The position numbers and the translations under genes were made by a program. Positions 1 to 6,051 of a stretch of DNA of 6,051 nt are shown one piece after another. The notes below the pieces were generated by a model. The model was not told the DNA's origin and searched no databases. It worked only from the letters and a program-made list of their open reading frames with translations. Within the stretch, counting starts at the first letter, position 1. The number at the start of each line of letters is the position of its first letter. Source of the stretch: Gammaproteobacteria bacterium (GTDB lineage: Bacteria; Pseudomonadota; Gammaproteobacteria; SZUA-229); the NCBI GenBank assembly GCA_002401185.1, contig NVSH01000015.1, positions 12,928 to 18,978 of the forward strand, in the 5' to 3' direction.

Positions 1-38
1 TTTGAAGTCATAATTAGACATAGGTACATGAACACTAA

Positions 39-854
39 TTAACTTACTTGCCTGTAAAACAGACCCGCCGCATGTTCTACACGCTCAAGACCTAGACCGG
101 CCGAAATTATCTGACCGCCTGCGGTTAAAAATATACCACCAGAATTTAACAGCTGGGCTATTTGCTGAAGAATACTGGTCTTTACGCCATTTGAAAAATA
201 CACGAGTTCGTCAGGGCAAATAATTAAATCCATTGGATCTAATGGCTGTAAGTCGTCCGTAATATCGTACCGATAAAAATTTATTCGTTGGCGAATTTTA
301 TCTCTAACCTGCCCATTATCAGCTTTTTTATCTAACGTTACATATAACTTTGTATTTTCATCACTCAATGTCGACAACTGTAACATTGAATATTTCGCTT
401 CATCCGCCCACGCAATGTTTTCTTGCAGAATATCCGTTGCAAATATATGATGATTTTTGGCTCCCCCACTTCTATGTTCAAAAGTAGTCATCTCCATGGC
501 GATAGAATAAGCAAGTTGCCCTTGTCCACAACCGACAACCCAAATTCTTGCATTGTGTGGTAACTGTGAAAACACATAATTACGCAATATCTTTTTTATA
601 TCGCTACTCAACATCCAGGTAGGTTCACGATGTGAAATCACATCCAGAACTGTTGTACGTACGTCAGCATCGCCCTCTTGTAATTTTTGCGCGAGTGATG
701 CTAATGACTTTAATTTATAACGCAATAATAACGGATCGATTCTTTCTAACAAGTTACTACGCTGCCCGTCAGGAACAACGACACCAAGAACATCTTGCAA
801 TGCAACGAGCAGTGACTCGTAATCGTCAATCGTATGTAAGGTAGCAGATGACAT
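39..854 (-). CDS. Divergent CheR-like SAM-dependent methyltransferase
   Basis: A 271-residue soluble protein with the two-part layout of CheR: a small helical N-terminal region (about 10-70) and a Rossmann-like methyltransferase domain (about 80-270). CheR enzymes methylate glutamates of chemoreceptors. Seen here: motif I IWVVGCGQGQLAYSIAMEM (104-122), the acidic residue expected to contact the SAM ribose (Asp141 in FATDI), the INFYRYDITDDLQP strand-turn (191-204), DLIICPDELVYF (209-220) and a C-terminal FYRQV. Several usual CheR features are altered: the TNxTxFFR-like loop is replaced by SHREPTWML (74-82), the acidic pair after GCSTG is lost (GCGQGQLAYS), and the CRN before the LIYF-type motif is CPD. 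Binding of SAM is plausible, but classical receptor methylation is uncertain. No receptor, CheB or kinase gene is in view. It may be the first gene of another unit reaching beyond the window. The fold assignment is fairly secure, the substrate is unknown. Confidence 0.75.
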   Translation of the reverse strand: MSSATLHTIDDYESLLVALQDVLGVVVPDGQRSNLLERIDPLLLRYKLKSLASLAQKLQEGDADVRTTVLDVISHREPTWMLSSDIKKILRNYVFSQLPHNARIWVVGCGQGQLAYSIAMEMTTFEHRSGGAKNHHIFATDILQENIAWADEAKYSMLQLSTLSDENTKLYVTLDKKADNGQVRDKIRQRINFYRYDITDDLQPLDPMDLIICPDELVYFSNGVKTSILQQIAQLLNSGGIFLTAGGQIISAGLGLERVEHAAGLFYRQVS

Positions 855-861
855 ATTTAGA

Positions 862-866
862 CTCTC
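862..866 (-). promoter_or_regulatory. Ribosome binding site of the CheR-like gene
   Basis: GAGAG on the minus strand lies 7 bases before the ATG at 854, a normal spacing, and supports that start. Confidence 0.5.
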
Positions 867-893
867 AGGGGGAATAACAAAATTTCATACTCA

Positions 894-921
894 ATCATAG
901 AAGGTAATCGGCGAACTGCAA
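894..921 (-). promoter_or_regulatory. Weak sigma70-type promoter candidate for the CheR-like gene
   Basis: TTGCAG (921-916) and TATGAT (899-894) are separated by 16 bases on the minus strand, about 40 bases before the ATG at 854. The -10 matches five of six consensus bases, the -35 only three. The 158-base gap after recO, much wider than the other gaps in the operon, makes a separate promoter reasonable, but the site itself is weak. Confidence 0.25.
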
Positions 922-985
922 TAATCAACGATATTTATAGTTACTATTTAATTGTTGTCGTTTTACATGTAGCAGACCCTGCCCC

Positions 986-1009
986 TTCACTAAAATATAC
1001 ATGAGTGAA
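986..1009 (-). other. Stem-loop just after recO
   Basis: TTCACT and AGTGAA form a perfect six-base stem around a 12-base loop, starting 3 bases past the recO stop. The stem is AT-rich and is followed by GGGGCAGGG rather than a run of T, so it is not a standard intrinsic terminator. It could slow 3' decay of the housekeeping message or be chance. Confidence 0.3.
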
Positions 1010-1012
1010 CTA

Positions 1013-1738
1013 CTACACTACCGGCCTGAACAACTCCCGACTTTTCAATTTTTTATGGCCAAGATGATGGTTTATTATAAATCGCATCAGCCGTTTTAAC
1101 TCAGCTAAAAATTGCGGATTCTCTGCTATGACTTGAAATCGCTCATCTGACAGTGCCAGCAGACATGAACCTGACAGTTGTGGGACACCGGCGCCAGCAG
1201 ACTCACTGTTTCTAACAGGTCCATGCTCGAGATAATAACTGTACACCTCGTTCGCTACAATTGCCTCACCGGTATCAGCCTCAGCATGAAAATTGAGTCC
1301 GAACCCTAATAGCTCGAGCAATTTTATTTCAAACTGTCGCAACGTAATTTCGATATCCAGATTATTTTCCAGGGCATACAGACAATGGTGATATCGTTCA
1401 AAAACAGCCTCGTGCACATCATCTTTATGCAACAAATACATTAATAACTCATTGATATACATGGCGGATAATAACGATTTATTTTTGAGCACAGGGGCTT
1501 TGATATCTGCCCGTTCGATACTTTTCACATAAGGCAAACTTCCTCTACCCTGCCAACTGATAACCAGTGGCGTAAACAGTAAAAAATTACCTGCTATTTT
1601 TGAATGAGCACCCCGACAACCTCGCGCCATGAGTGACACGCGACCAAAATCTTTTGTTAAAACTTCCAGGATACTACTGGTTTCTCTATAAGCTCGTTTA
1701 TGCAGGATATAAGCAACCTGTGTATTGACGACTTTCAC
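1013..1738 (-). CDS. recO: DNA repair protein RecO
   Basis: Recombination mediator that works with RecR (and RecF) to load RecA on SSB-coated single-stranded DNA and to anneal strands. The 241-residue product is almost the length of E. coli RecO (242). The N-terminal OB-fold is visible (about 1-80: AYILHKRAYRETSSILEV, then the FTPL and GRG features), followed by a helical domain with the conserved YINELL (94-99), and the family's KSRELFR near the C-terminus (232-238). There is no four-cysteine zinc site, as in the E. coli protein and unlike Deinococcus RecO. The start is GTG: the era stop codon is in frame only four codons upstream, no other start codon lies between, and the next residues fit the family N-terminus. 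The Shine-Dalgarno is weak, so translation probably depends on ribosomes finishing era. Confidence 0.96.
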   Translation of the reverse strand: MKVVNTQVAYILHKRAYRETSSILEVLTKDFGRVSLMARGCRGAHSKIAGNFLLFTPLVISWQGRGSLPYVKSIERADIKAPVLKNKSLLSAMYINELLMYLLHKDDVHEAVFERYHHCLYALENNLDIEITLRQFEIKLLELLGFGLNFHAEADTGEAIVANEVYSYYLEHGPVRNSESAGAGVPQLSGSCLLALSDERFQVIAENPQFLAELKRLMRFIINHHLGHKKLKSRELFRPVV

Positions 1739-1747
1739 TGTCGAAAT

Positions 1748-2674
1748 TTATTCGCTGTAACCTAATCCACGAAGTGCACGTTCATCATTCGACCAGCCTT
1801 CACGTACTTTCACCCATAGATTTAAATAAACTTTTGATTCAATCATCTTAGCTATATCTTCGCGAGATTTTGTACCAATACTTTTTATTCTGGCACCTTT
1901 CTTACCTATTATTATGGCCTTCTGACCCTTACTTTCCACAAATATAGTGGCATGTATGCGAACGATATTCTCATCTTCATCATACTTATCGATATTAACC
2001 GTGGAGGTATAAGGTAACTCCTGACCTAATTCCCGAATCAACTTTTCTCGTATAATTTCAGAAGCAAGGAAACGCATACTTCTGTCTGTGACCTGATCCC
2101 CTGGGTAAAAATGAACATTCTCCGGAAGCAGAGCAGCGACCTTGTCTTCGAGTATTTCGATATTGATACCATTAAGTGCCGAAACAGGAATGATTTCAGT
2201 AAAGTCTAATTTAACGGATAAATCCTGGATCAACGGTAATAGCTGCTTCTTATTGTCCAAAATATCCATCTTGTTAACTATCAACAACACAGGACATTTA
2301 ACCGAATGTAACTTTTCAATGATTGCCTGATCTTCCTCAGTCCACTTTTTTGCCTGTACAACGAACAGAATAATATCGACATCATTCAACAAAGAAGTTG
2401 CCGCACGATTCATGTATTTGTTTATTGCTGTACCTCGACGTTGATGTATGCCCGGTGTATCAACATAAATCGTTTGTATGTCTTCTACCGTTTTAACGCC
2501 GAGTATCTGATGACGAGTTGTTTGCGGTTTACGTGATGTAATGCTGAGTTTCATGCCTAAGATATGATTAAGCAATGTAGACTTACCAACATTCGGCCGG
2601 CCAATAATCGCCACGTAGCCACAACGTTGTTTATCTGTCGTTCCAGAATGATCAATCATTTTTAATTTGGCCAT
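1748..2674 (-). CDS. era: GTPase Era
   Basis: Essential Ras-like GTPase that binds the 3' end of 16S rRNA and helps 30S subunit maturation at the ribosome and inner membrane face. With the chosen start it has 308 residues (E. coli 301). GTPase motifs: G1 GRPNVGKS (25-32), G2 QTTRH region (51-55), G3 DTPG (72-75), G4 NKMD (134-137), G5 SAL (165-167). The C-terminal KH domain carries the GKKG loop at 257-260 and ends with the conserved DERALRGLGY. Three ATGs compete: 2683 is too close to the AGGTGG, 2674 is well spaced from it, and 2659 gives a length nearest to E. coli (303 residues) and a tight overlap with the rnc stop but has no Shine-Dalgarno. I chose 2674, giving a 23-base overlap with rnc. 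The TAA stop is in the same frame as recO, which starts 9 bases later. Confidence 0.98.
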   Translation of the reverse strand: MAKLKMIDHSGTTDKQRCGYVAIIGRPNVGKSTLLNHILGMKLSITSRKPQTTRHQILGVKTVEDIQTIYVDTPGIHQRRGTAINKYMNRAATSLLNDVDIILFVVQAKKWTEEDQAIIEKLHSVKCPVLLIVNKMDILDNKKQLLPLIQDLSVKLDFTEIIPVSALNGINIEILEDKVAALLPENVHFYPGDQVTDRSMRFLASEIIREKLIRELGQELPYTSTVNIDKYDEDENIVRIHATIFVESKGQKAIIIGKKGARIKSIGTKSREDIAKMIESKVYLNLWVKVREGWSNDERALRGLGYSE

Positions 2675-3356
2675 AAAAAACATCCACCTGTGCTATCGCT
2701 TCTTGCGCAGCCATTTGCTCAGCTTTTCGACGGCTCTTACCCTTACCTTTTACTTCTATATTCATTTTATTAATTGTACATCTAACATGAAAAACTTGCG
2801 CATGTGCCTGACCACTCACATTAACGACCTGATAGTCTGGCAATGCAAAACGACGCGACTGTAAAAGTTCCTGCAAACACGTTTTAGGATCTTTCAAACT
2901 TTGAAGATCTGTTGGTGCTGCCAATCTTTGTGAATACAGGCGTACAATCAAATCACGTGCCGAGGTAAAACCGCTATCACAATAGACAGAGCCGATAATA
3001 CTTTCCACAGCATCGGCCAATATGGATGGCCGGCGAAAACCACCACTTTTAAGTTCACCCGAACCCAATTTGATAACATCGCCCAGATTTAACTTTATGG
3101 CTATTTCAGCTAGCGATTCTTTATCAACAAGATTAGCACGGAGACGGCTCAAGTCACCTTCCTGCACATTGGGATGCCTTTTAAAAAGCTCGTGGGCGAT
3201 AACAAAATTTAAAATGCTATCACCTAGAAACTCCAGGCGTTCATTGTTGATAGACGCGTAACTTCGATGCGTCAGCGCTTCATCAAGCAATGTGGCATCT
3301 ACAAAAGAATATTCTAATTTTTTTAATAAAATATCAATGGCATTAGACTGTGCCAT
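2652..3356 (-). CDS. rnc: Ribonuclease III
   Basis: Double-strand-specific endoribonuclease that processes the rRNA precursor and many mRNAs; acts as a cytoplasmic homodimer needing Mg2+. The signature NERLEFLGDS is at residues 38-47, and the metal-binding and catalytic acids Glu39, Glu42, Asp46, Asp115 and Glu118 (in LADAVES) are all present. The double-stranded RNA-binding domain fills about 155-225, beginning at DPKTCLQELLQ and ending with the basic GKGKSRRKAEQMAAQEA helix. The product is 234 residues; E. coli has 226. A TTG three codons upstream (3365) would give 237 residues, but a GAG motif lies directly against it, whereas the same GAG is 9 bases from the ATG at 3356, so ATG is preferred. 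The 3' end overlaps era. In E. coli, RNase III cuts its own leader to limit expression; no comparable hairpin is evident in the 44-base gap here. Confidence 0.98.
   Translation of the reverse strand: MAQSNAIDILLKKLEYSFVDATLLDEALTHRSYASINNERLEFLGDSILNFVIAHELFKRHPNVQEGDLSRLRANLVDKESLAEIAIKLNLGDVIKLGSGELKSGGFRRPSILADAVESIIGSVYCDSGFTSARDLIVRLYSQRLAAPTDLQSLKDPKTCLQELLQSRRFALPDYQVVNVSGQAHAQVFHVRCTINKMNIEVKGKGKSRRKAEQMAAQEAIAQVDVFYGQIKND
2684..2689 (-). promoter_or_regulatory. Ribosome binding site of era, inside the end of rnc
   Basis: AGGTGG on the minus strand lies 9 bases before the ATG at 2674 and touches the ATG at 2683. The spacing favours 2674 as the era start. Because it is within rnc codons, ribosomes finishing rnc pass over it, which suggests translational coupling. 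Confidence 0.65.
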
Positions 3357-3400
3357 ATTATTCAACTCAATATTTATATTTATAGGATTTACGGAAACTA

Positions 3401-3790
3401 CTAACGAGTTTTCACCCTGGCTTCATGTTTAAAACTAACAATATATTCAAGATTACCAAAAAGTTTGCCACGTGGTTCATATTCGATAACAACGATGTTT
3501 TCACCATGACCTTTTTTAACTGTAATATGGTCGGGTTTAATCGTATAAATACTATTTATACTTAAACGCTTTGCTACAAGTACTTTTAAACCTTTAGTCG
3601 TTGTTTCTCTCGCCTTTATATCATCAGGCAAAGTTTCCATAATTTTTTTAACACTGGAATCTGTTATATAAACAGGGATGATATTCATCGCAATGACGCC
3701 CTGAAACAATAAAAAAACAATAACCACTAGCCAGCTAATTAATGTTAATCCACTTTGCTGCTTTATCGAATTAGACGTCATCTGCTTCAT
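3401..3790 (-). CDS. DUF4845 family small membrane protein, function unknown
   Basis: A 129-residue protein with one hydrophobic segment (about residues 17-37) after a short polar N-terminus, then a basic/polar domain of about 90 residues. This layout, the start QQSGLTLISWLVVI, and the position between lepB and rnc match the DUF4845 proteins of Pseudomonas and related bacteria, whose role is unknown. The N-terminus resembles a type IV prepilin (Gly14 followed by a hydrophobic run), but the glutamate expected five residues after the glycine is a serine, so pilin processing is unlikely. A Val-Ile-Ala at 32-34, at the end of the hydrophobic segment, would fit the small-residue rule for signal peptidase I, so either a membrane anchor or a cleaved signal is possible; an anchor is more likely. 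The soluble part probably faces the periplasm. The gene starts 38 bases after lepB and ends 44 bases before rnc. Family assignment rests on pattern and context, not a search. Confidence 0.85.
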   Translation of the reverse strand: MKQMTSNSIKQQSGLTLISWLVVIVFLLFQGVIAMNIIPVYITDSSVKKIMETLPDDIKARETTTKGLKVLVAKRLSINSIYTIKPDHITVKKGHGENIVVIEYEPRGKLFGNLEYIVSFKHEARVKTR

Positions 3791-3800
3791 TGCTTGAATA

Positions 3801-3804
3801 CCTC
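3801..3804 (-). promoter_or_regulatory. Ribosome binding site of the DUF4845 gene
   Basis: GAGG (within ACGAGGT on the minus strand) lies 10 bases before the ATG at 3790. This spacing supports Met1 over the in-frame ATG at 3781. The match is seen directly in the sequence; its use is inferred. Confidence 0.6.
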
Positions 3805-3828
3805 GTGTTGGTTACAACGCGTTACCTA

Positions 3829-4632
3829 TTATTTAATTACACTACCTAATCGATCAAAGTGCCATTCATCACTAAAGTGCATCCAGATCATAAAGGCTTT
3901 TCCTAATAAATTTTCTTCTGGCACAGGCCCCCAGACACGGCTATCGTTGCTATTATCCCGATTATCGCCCATCACAAAAAACATGCCTTCAGGTACGATA
4001 TATTCTCCCTGAAGATTATTAGGTCGTGCTGGCAACAATAACATGGCATGCTCAGCCCCCGGTAATTTTTCTACGTATTCATTAGCAGAAGTTTGCCCTG
4101 GACCCCTGTATGCGTCAACAAATTCTCGTTCAACTGGCGTTCCATTAACGTATAAAACTTTGTTGTAATAGGCAATGTGATCCCCAGGCAAACCGATAAC
4201 ACGTTTTATATAATCCAGATTAGGGTCTCGTGGATAGCGAAAGACAACAACATCCCCTCGCTCAGGCGATGAAAAACTTAGCACGGTTTTATTTATAACA
4301 GGTACTTTTATTCCATAAGCAAACTTATTAACGAGAATAAAATCACCAATATAGAGTGATGGCAACATTGAACCCGATGGAATTCTGAAAGGTTCAACAA
4401 CGAACCCGCGAAGTAAAAAAACAATGAGCAATACCGGGAAAAAAGATTTTGAATATTCGACAATGACTGGCTCTTCACCTTTACGACTAACTTCAACGCC
4501 CTGATGTACTTGTGTTGACGACTGTATAATTTCATTACGTCTGGGCGCAAGAAACCATTTATCAATTAACCACACTGTTCCGGTAAAAACTACCGCAACA
4601 AATAAATAAAAAGAAAAGTCAAAAATTATCAT
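3829..4632 (-). CDS. lepB: Signal peptidase I (leader peptidase)
   Basis: Inner-membrane serine protease (family S26) that cleaves signal peptides from secreted proteins using a Ser/Lys dyad. The product has 267 residues. Two membrane segments are visible, about residues 5-23 and 62-79, joined by a charged cytoplasmic stretch (RR at 31-32). The catalytic serine is Ser88 in PSGSM (85-89) and the general-base lysine is Lys143 in YIKRVIGLPGD (141-151). The C-terminal box GDNRDNSNDSRVWG (222-235) is intact. E. coli LepB is longer (324 residues), but shorter forms like this are common. The ATG start is fixed by an in-frame TAA six bases upstream (4636-4638) and by the lack of another Met before residue 89. 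No good Shine-Dalgarno sequence precedes it, so translation may depend on lepA traffic. It sits between lepA and the DUF4845 gene and is probably co-transcribed with them. Confidence 0.98.
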   Translation of the reverse strand: MIIFDFSFYLFVAVVFTGTVWLIDKWFLAPRRNEIIQSSTQVHQGVEVSRKGEEPVIVEYSKSFFPVLLIVFLLRGFVVEPFRIPSGSMLPSLYIGDFILVNKFAYGIKVPVINKTVLSFSSPERGDVVVFRYPRDPNLDYIKRVIGLPGDHIAYYNKVLYVNGTPVEREFVDAYRGPGQTSANEYVEKLPGAEHAMLLLPARPNNLQGEYIVPEGMFFVMGDNRDNSNDSRVWGPVPEENLLGKAFMIWMHFSDEWHFDRLGSVIK

Positions 4633-4680
4633 AAATTACAACACAATATATAGTTAGCATTAAAGTTTAGGTGTTATTTA

Positions 4681-6051
4681 CTAATTATTTACTTTTAGCA
4701 CGGCGAGAAACGCTTCTTGAGGTATTTCAACCTTGCCAAACTGCTTCATACGCTTCTTCCCCTTCTTCTGTTTTTCCAGCAATTTACGCTTACGCGAAAC
4801 ATCACCACCGTAACACTTTGCCGTTACGTTTTTACGCAGTGCTTTTACCGTACTTCGAGCAATAACACTGCGCCCGATCGCCGCCTGAATCGCGATATCA
4901 AACATCTGGCGTGGAATGAGTTCGCGCATCTTATCAACCACATCGCGGCCACGCCGAATACTTGTAGCACGGTGCGCAATAATTGAAAGCGCATCAACAC
5001 GCTCACCATTGATCAGGATATCGACCTTTACCAGGTCGGCATCCTGAAAACGATCAAACTCGTAATCGAAAGAAGCATAACCTCGGCTCACTGATTTTAA
5101 ACGATCGAAAAAATCCAGCACAACTTCACTAAGAGGCATCTCATACACCAGCGAAACCTGACTGCCCATGTATTGCATATTAAGCTGTACTCCTCGCTTT
5201 TCAATACACAGCGTTATTACATTACCGACATAGTCCTGTGGTACGAGTATATTCGTTTTAATTATGGGTTCACGCAATTCTTCAATAAAATTAGCTTCAG
5301 GCAAGTCCGCAGGATTATGTATCTCGATAACGTTGCCTTTCGTGTCCAGAACTTCATAAACCACGGTCGGCGCGGTGGTAATTAAATTTAAATCATACTC
5401 ACGTTCCAGGCGCTCTTGTACGATTTCCATATGTAACATACCAAGAAAACCGATACGAAACCCTAAACCTAAGGCCGATGAATTTTCTGGCTCATATTGC
5501 AAGGAAGCATCATTCAGGGTCAACTTATCGAGTGAATCTCGAAAATCATTATAATCATCTGAGCTTACCGGAAACATACCAGCGAATACGCGCGGCTGAA
5601 CTTCTTTAAATCCTTCAAGAACATCCGTTGCCGGGTTATCACTCATGGTTATGGTGTCACCAACTTTTGCAGAATCTATTTCTTTGATGCTGGCAATGAT
5701 GTAACCGACCTGACCTGCCGATAATGAATCACGATTTTCACGTTTCGGTGTAAACACACCTACTTTATCCACCAGGTAACTACGTTGCGTTGACATCACT
5801 TGCATTTTTTTACGTGGCTGCATCGTGCCTTGCATAACACGAACCAGAATAATGACACCGACATAGGTATCAAACCAGGAATCAATAATCAATGCTTGCA
5901 AAGGTGCAGTAACATCAGCAACGGGCGGTGGAATCTCGGCAACGAGTTGCTCCATTAATTCATGCATACCCTCACCAGTTTTCGCGCTGACTCGCAGAGC
6001 ATTGCTAGCATCGATACCAATAACTTCTTCGATCTCTTCACACACACGTTC
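4681..6051 (-). CDS. lepA: Elongation factor 4 (LepA), 5'-truncated by the window edge
   Basis: Ribosome-associated translational GTPase of the EF-G-like family, known to act on the ribosome as a back-translocase or during initiation and assembly. The frame is open to the window edge and gives 456 residues ending in TAG; E. coli LepA has about 599, so roughly 145 N-terminal residues, carrying GTPase motifs G1 to G4, lie outside. The G5 motif SAK is at fragment residues 22-24. After it come the beta-barrel domain II (about 45-140), domain III (about 155-230, with the conserved [20 protein letters not shown]), an EF-G domain V-like part (about 260-345) and the LepA-specific C-terminal domain (about 350-456, with [20 protein letters not shown]). 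A GTG at 6045 could pass for a start, but the codons before it (Glu-Arg) continue the family alignment, so it is an internal valine. lepB follows after 48 bases, the usual arrangement. The identification is by clear family resemblance along the whole fragment. Confidence 0.98.
   Translation of the reverse strand, partial: ERVCEEIEEVIGIDASNALRVSAKTGEGMHELMEQLVAEIPPPVADVTAPLQALIIDSWFDTYVGVIILVRVMQGTMQPRKKMQVMSTQRSYLVDKVGVFTPKRENRDSLSAGQVGYIIASIKEIDSAKVGDTITMSDNPATDVLEGFKEVQPRVFAGMFPVSSDDYNDFRDSLDKLTLNDASLQYEPENSSALGLGFRIGFLGMLHMEIVQERLEREYDLNLITTAPTVVYEVLDTKGNVIEIHNPADLPEANFIEELREPIIKTNILVPQDYVGNVITLCIEKRGVQLNMQYMGSQVSLVYEMPLSEVVLDFFDRLKSVSRGYASFDYEFDRFQDADLVKVDILINGERVDALSIIAHRATSIRRGRDVVDKMRELIPRQMFDIAIQAAIGRSVIARSTVKALRKNVTAKCYGGDVSRKRKLLEKQKKGKKRMKQFGKVEIPQEAFLAVLKVNN

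Noticed and set aside
1..21. ATG at 21 on the minus strand opening a frame (MSNYDFK) off the window edge, 17 bases after the CheR-like stop
   Set aside because: Only seven codons are visible and there is no clear Shine-Dalgarno; it could be the next gene, but the sequence cannot support a call.
632..844. Plus-strand open frame of 70 codons
   Set aside because: It lies wholly opposite the CheR-like gene, has no recognisable domain, and looks like a shadow frame.
964..971. TACATGTA palindrome in the gap after recO
   Set aside because: A short AT-rich palindrome without spaced partners; no regulator can be inferred.
3022..3261. Plus-strand open frame of 79 codons opposite rnc
   Set aside because: It is antisense to a highly conserved coding region and its product has no family features.
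3366..3400. AT-rich TATAAATATAAATATT before rnc as a promoter or RNase III target
   Set aside because: No convincing -35 hexamer lies at the right distance and there is no inverted repeat to form a double-stranded target.
3816..3823. AACGCGTT palindrome between lepB and the DUF4845 gene
   Set aside because: Eight bases with no neighbouring arms or second copy; expected by chance and not enough for an operator.
4308..4565. Minus-strand open frame of 85 codons within lepB
   Set aside because: It is an alternative frame of the secure lepB gene, with low-complexity composition.
6043..6045. GTG as a possible start of lepA
   Set aside because: The frame remains open to the window edge and the Glu-Arg codons before it continue the LepA alignment; a start here would remove the whole nucleotide-binding core.

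Overview
The window is a tightly packed chromosomal stretch in which every convincing gene lies on the minus strand. Reading in the direction of transcription (high to low coordinates), the order is lepA (5' end outside the window), lepB, a DUF4845 small membrane protein, rnc, era, recO, and a divergent CheR-like methyltransferase gene. The DNA is moderately AT-rich. The block lepA-lepB-(DUF4845)-rnc-era-recO is characteristic of Gammaproteobacteria. A DUF4845 gene between lepB and rnc is what one sees in non-enteric members such as Pseudomonas and is absent from the E. coli version of the operon, so a non-enteric gammaproteobacterium is the best inference. I cannot name the genus.

Region by region: 6051-4681 is the C-terminal three quarters of elongation factor 4. 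A 48-base gap leads to lepB (signal peptidase I), a 38-base gap to the DUF4845 gene, and a 44-base gap to rnc. The rnc and era frames overlap, with the era ribosome binding site inside the end of rnc. recO follows era after 9 bases, begins with GTG and lies in the same frame as era. A 158-base gap then holds a stem-loop and a weak promoter candidate, followed by the CheR-like gene, which ends 38 bases from the window edge. There is no gene-free stretch longer than 300 bases, and I found no RNA gene, mobile element, CRISPR array or attachment site.

Functionally, the first six genes form a housekeeping operon: ribosome back-translocation (LepA), removal of signal peptides (LepB), a small membrane protein of unknown role, rRNA processing (RNase III), 30S maturation (Era) and recombinational repair (RecO). 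The one accessory element is the CheR-like protein at the distal end, where E. coli and many relatives carry pdxJ. It keeps the SAM-binding fold signature but has lost several residues typical of active chemoreceptor methyltransferases, and it is the most interesting item here. No clearly novel multi-gene system is visible.
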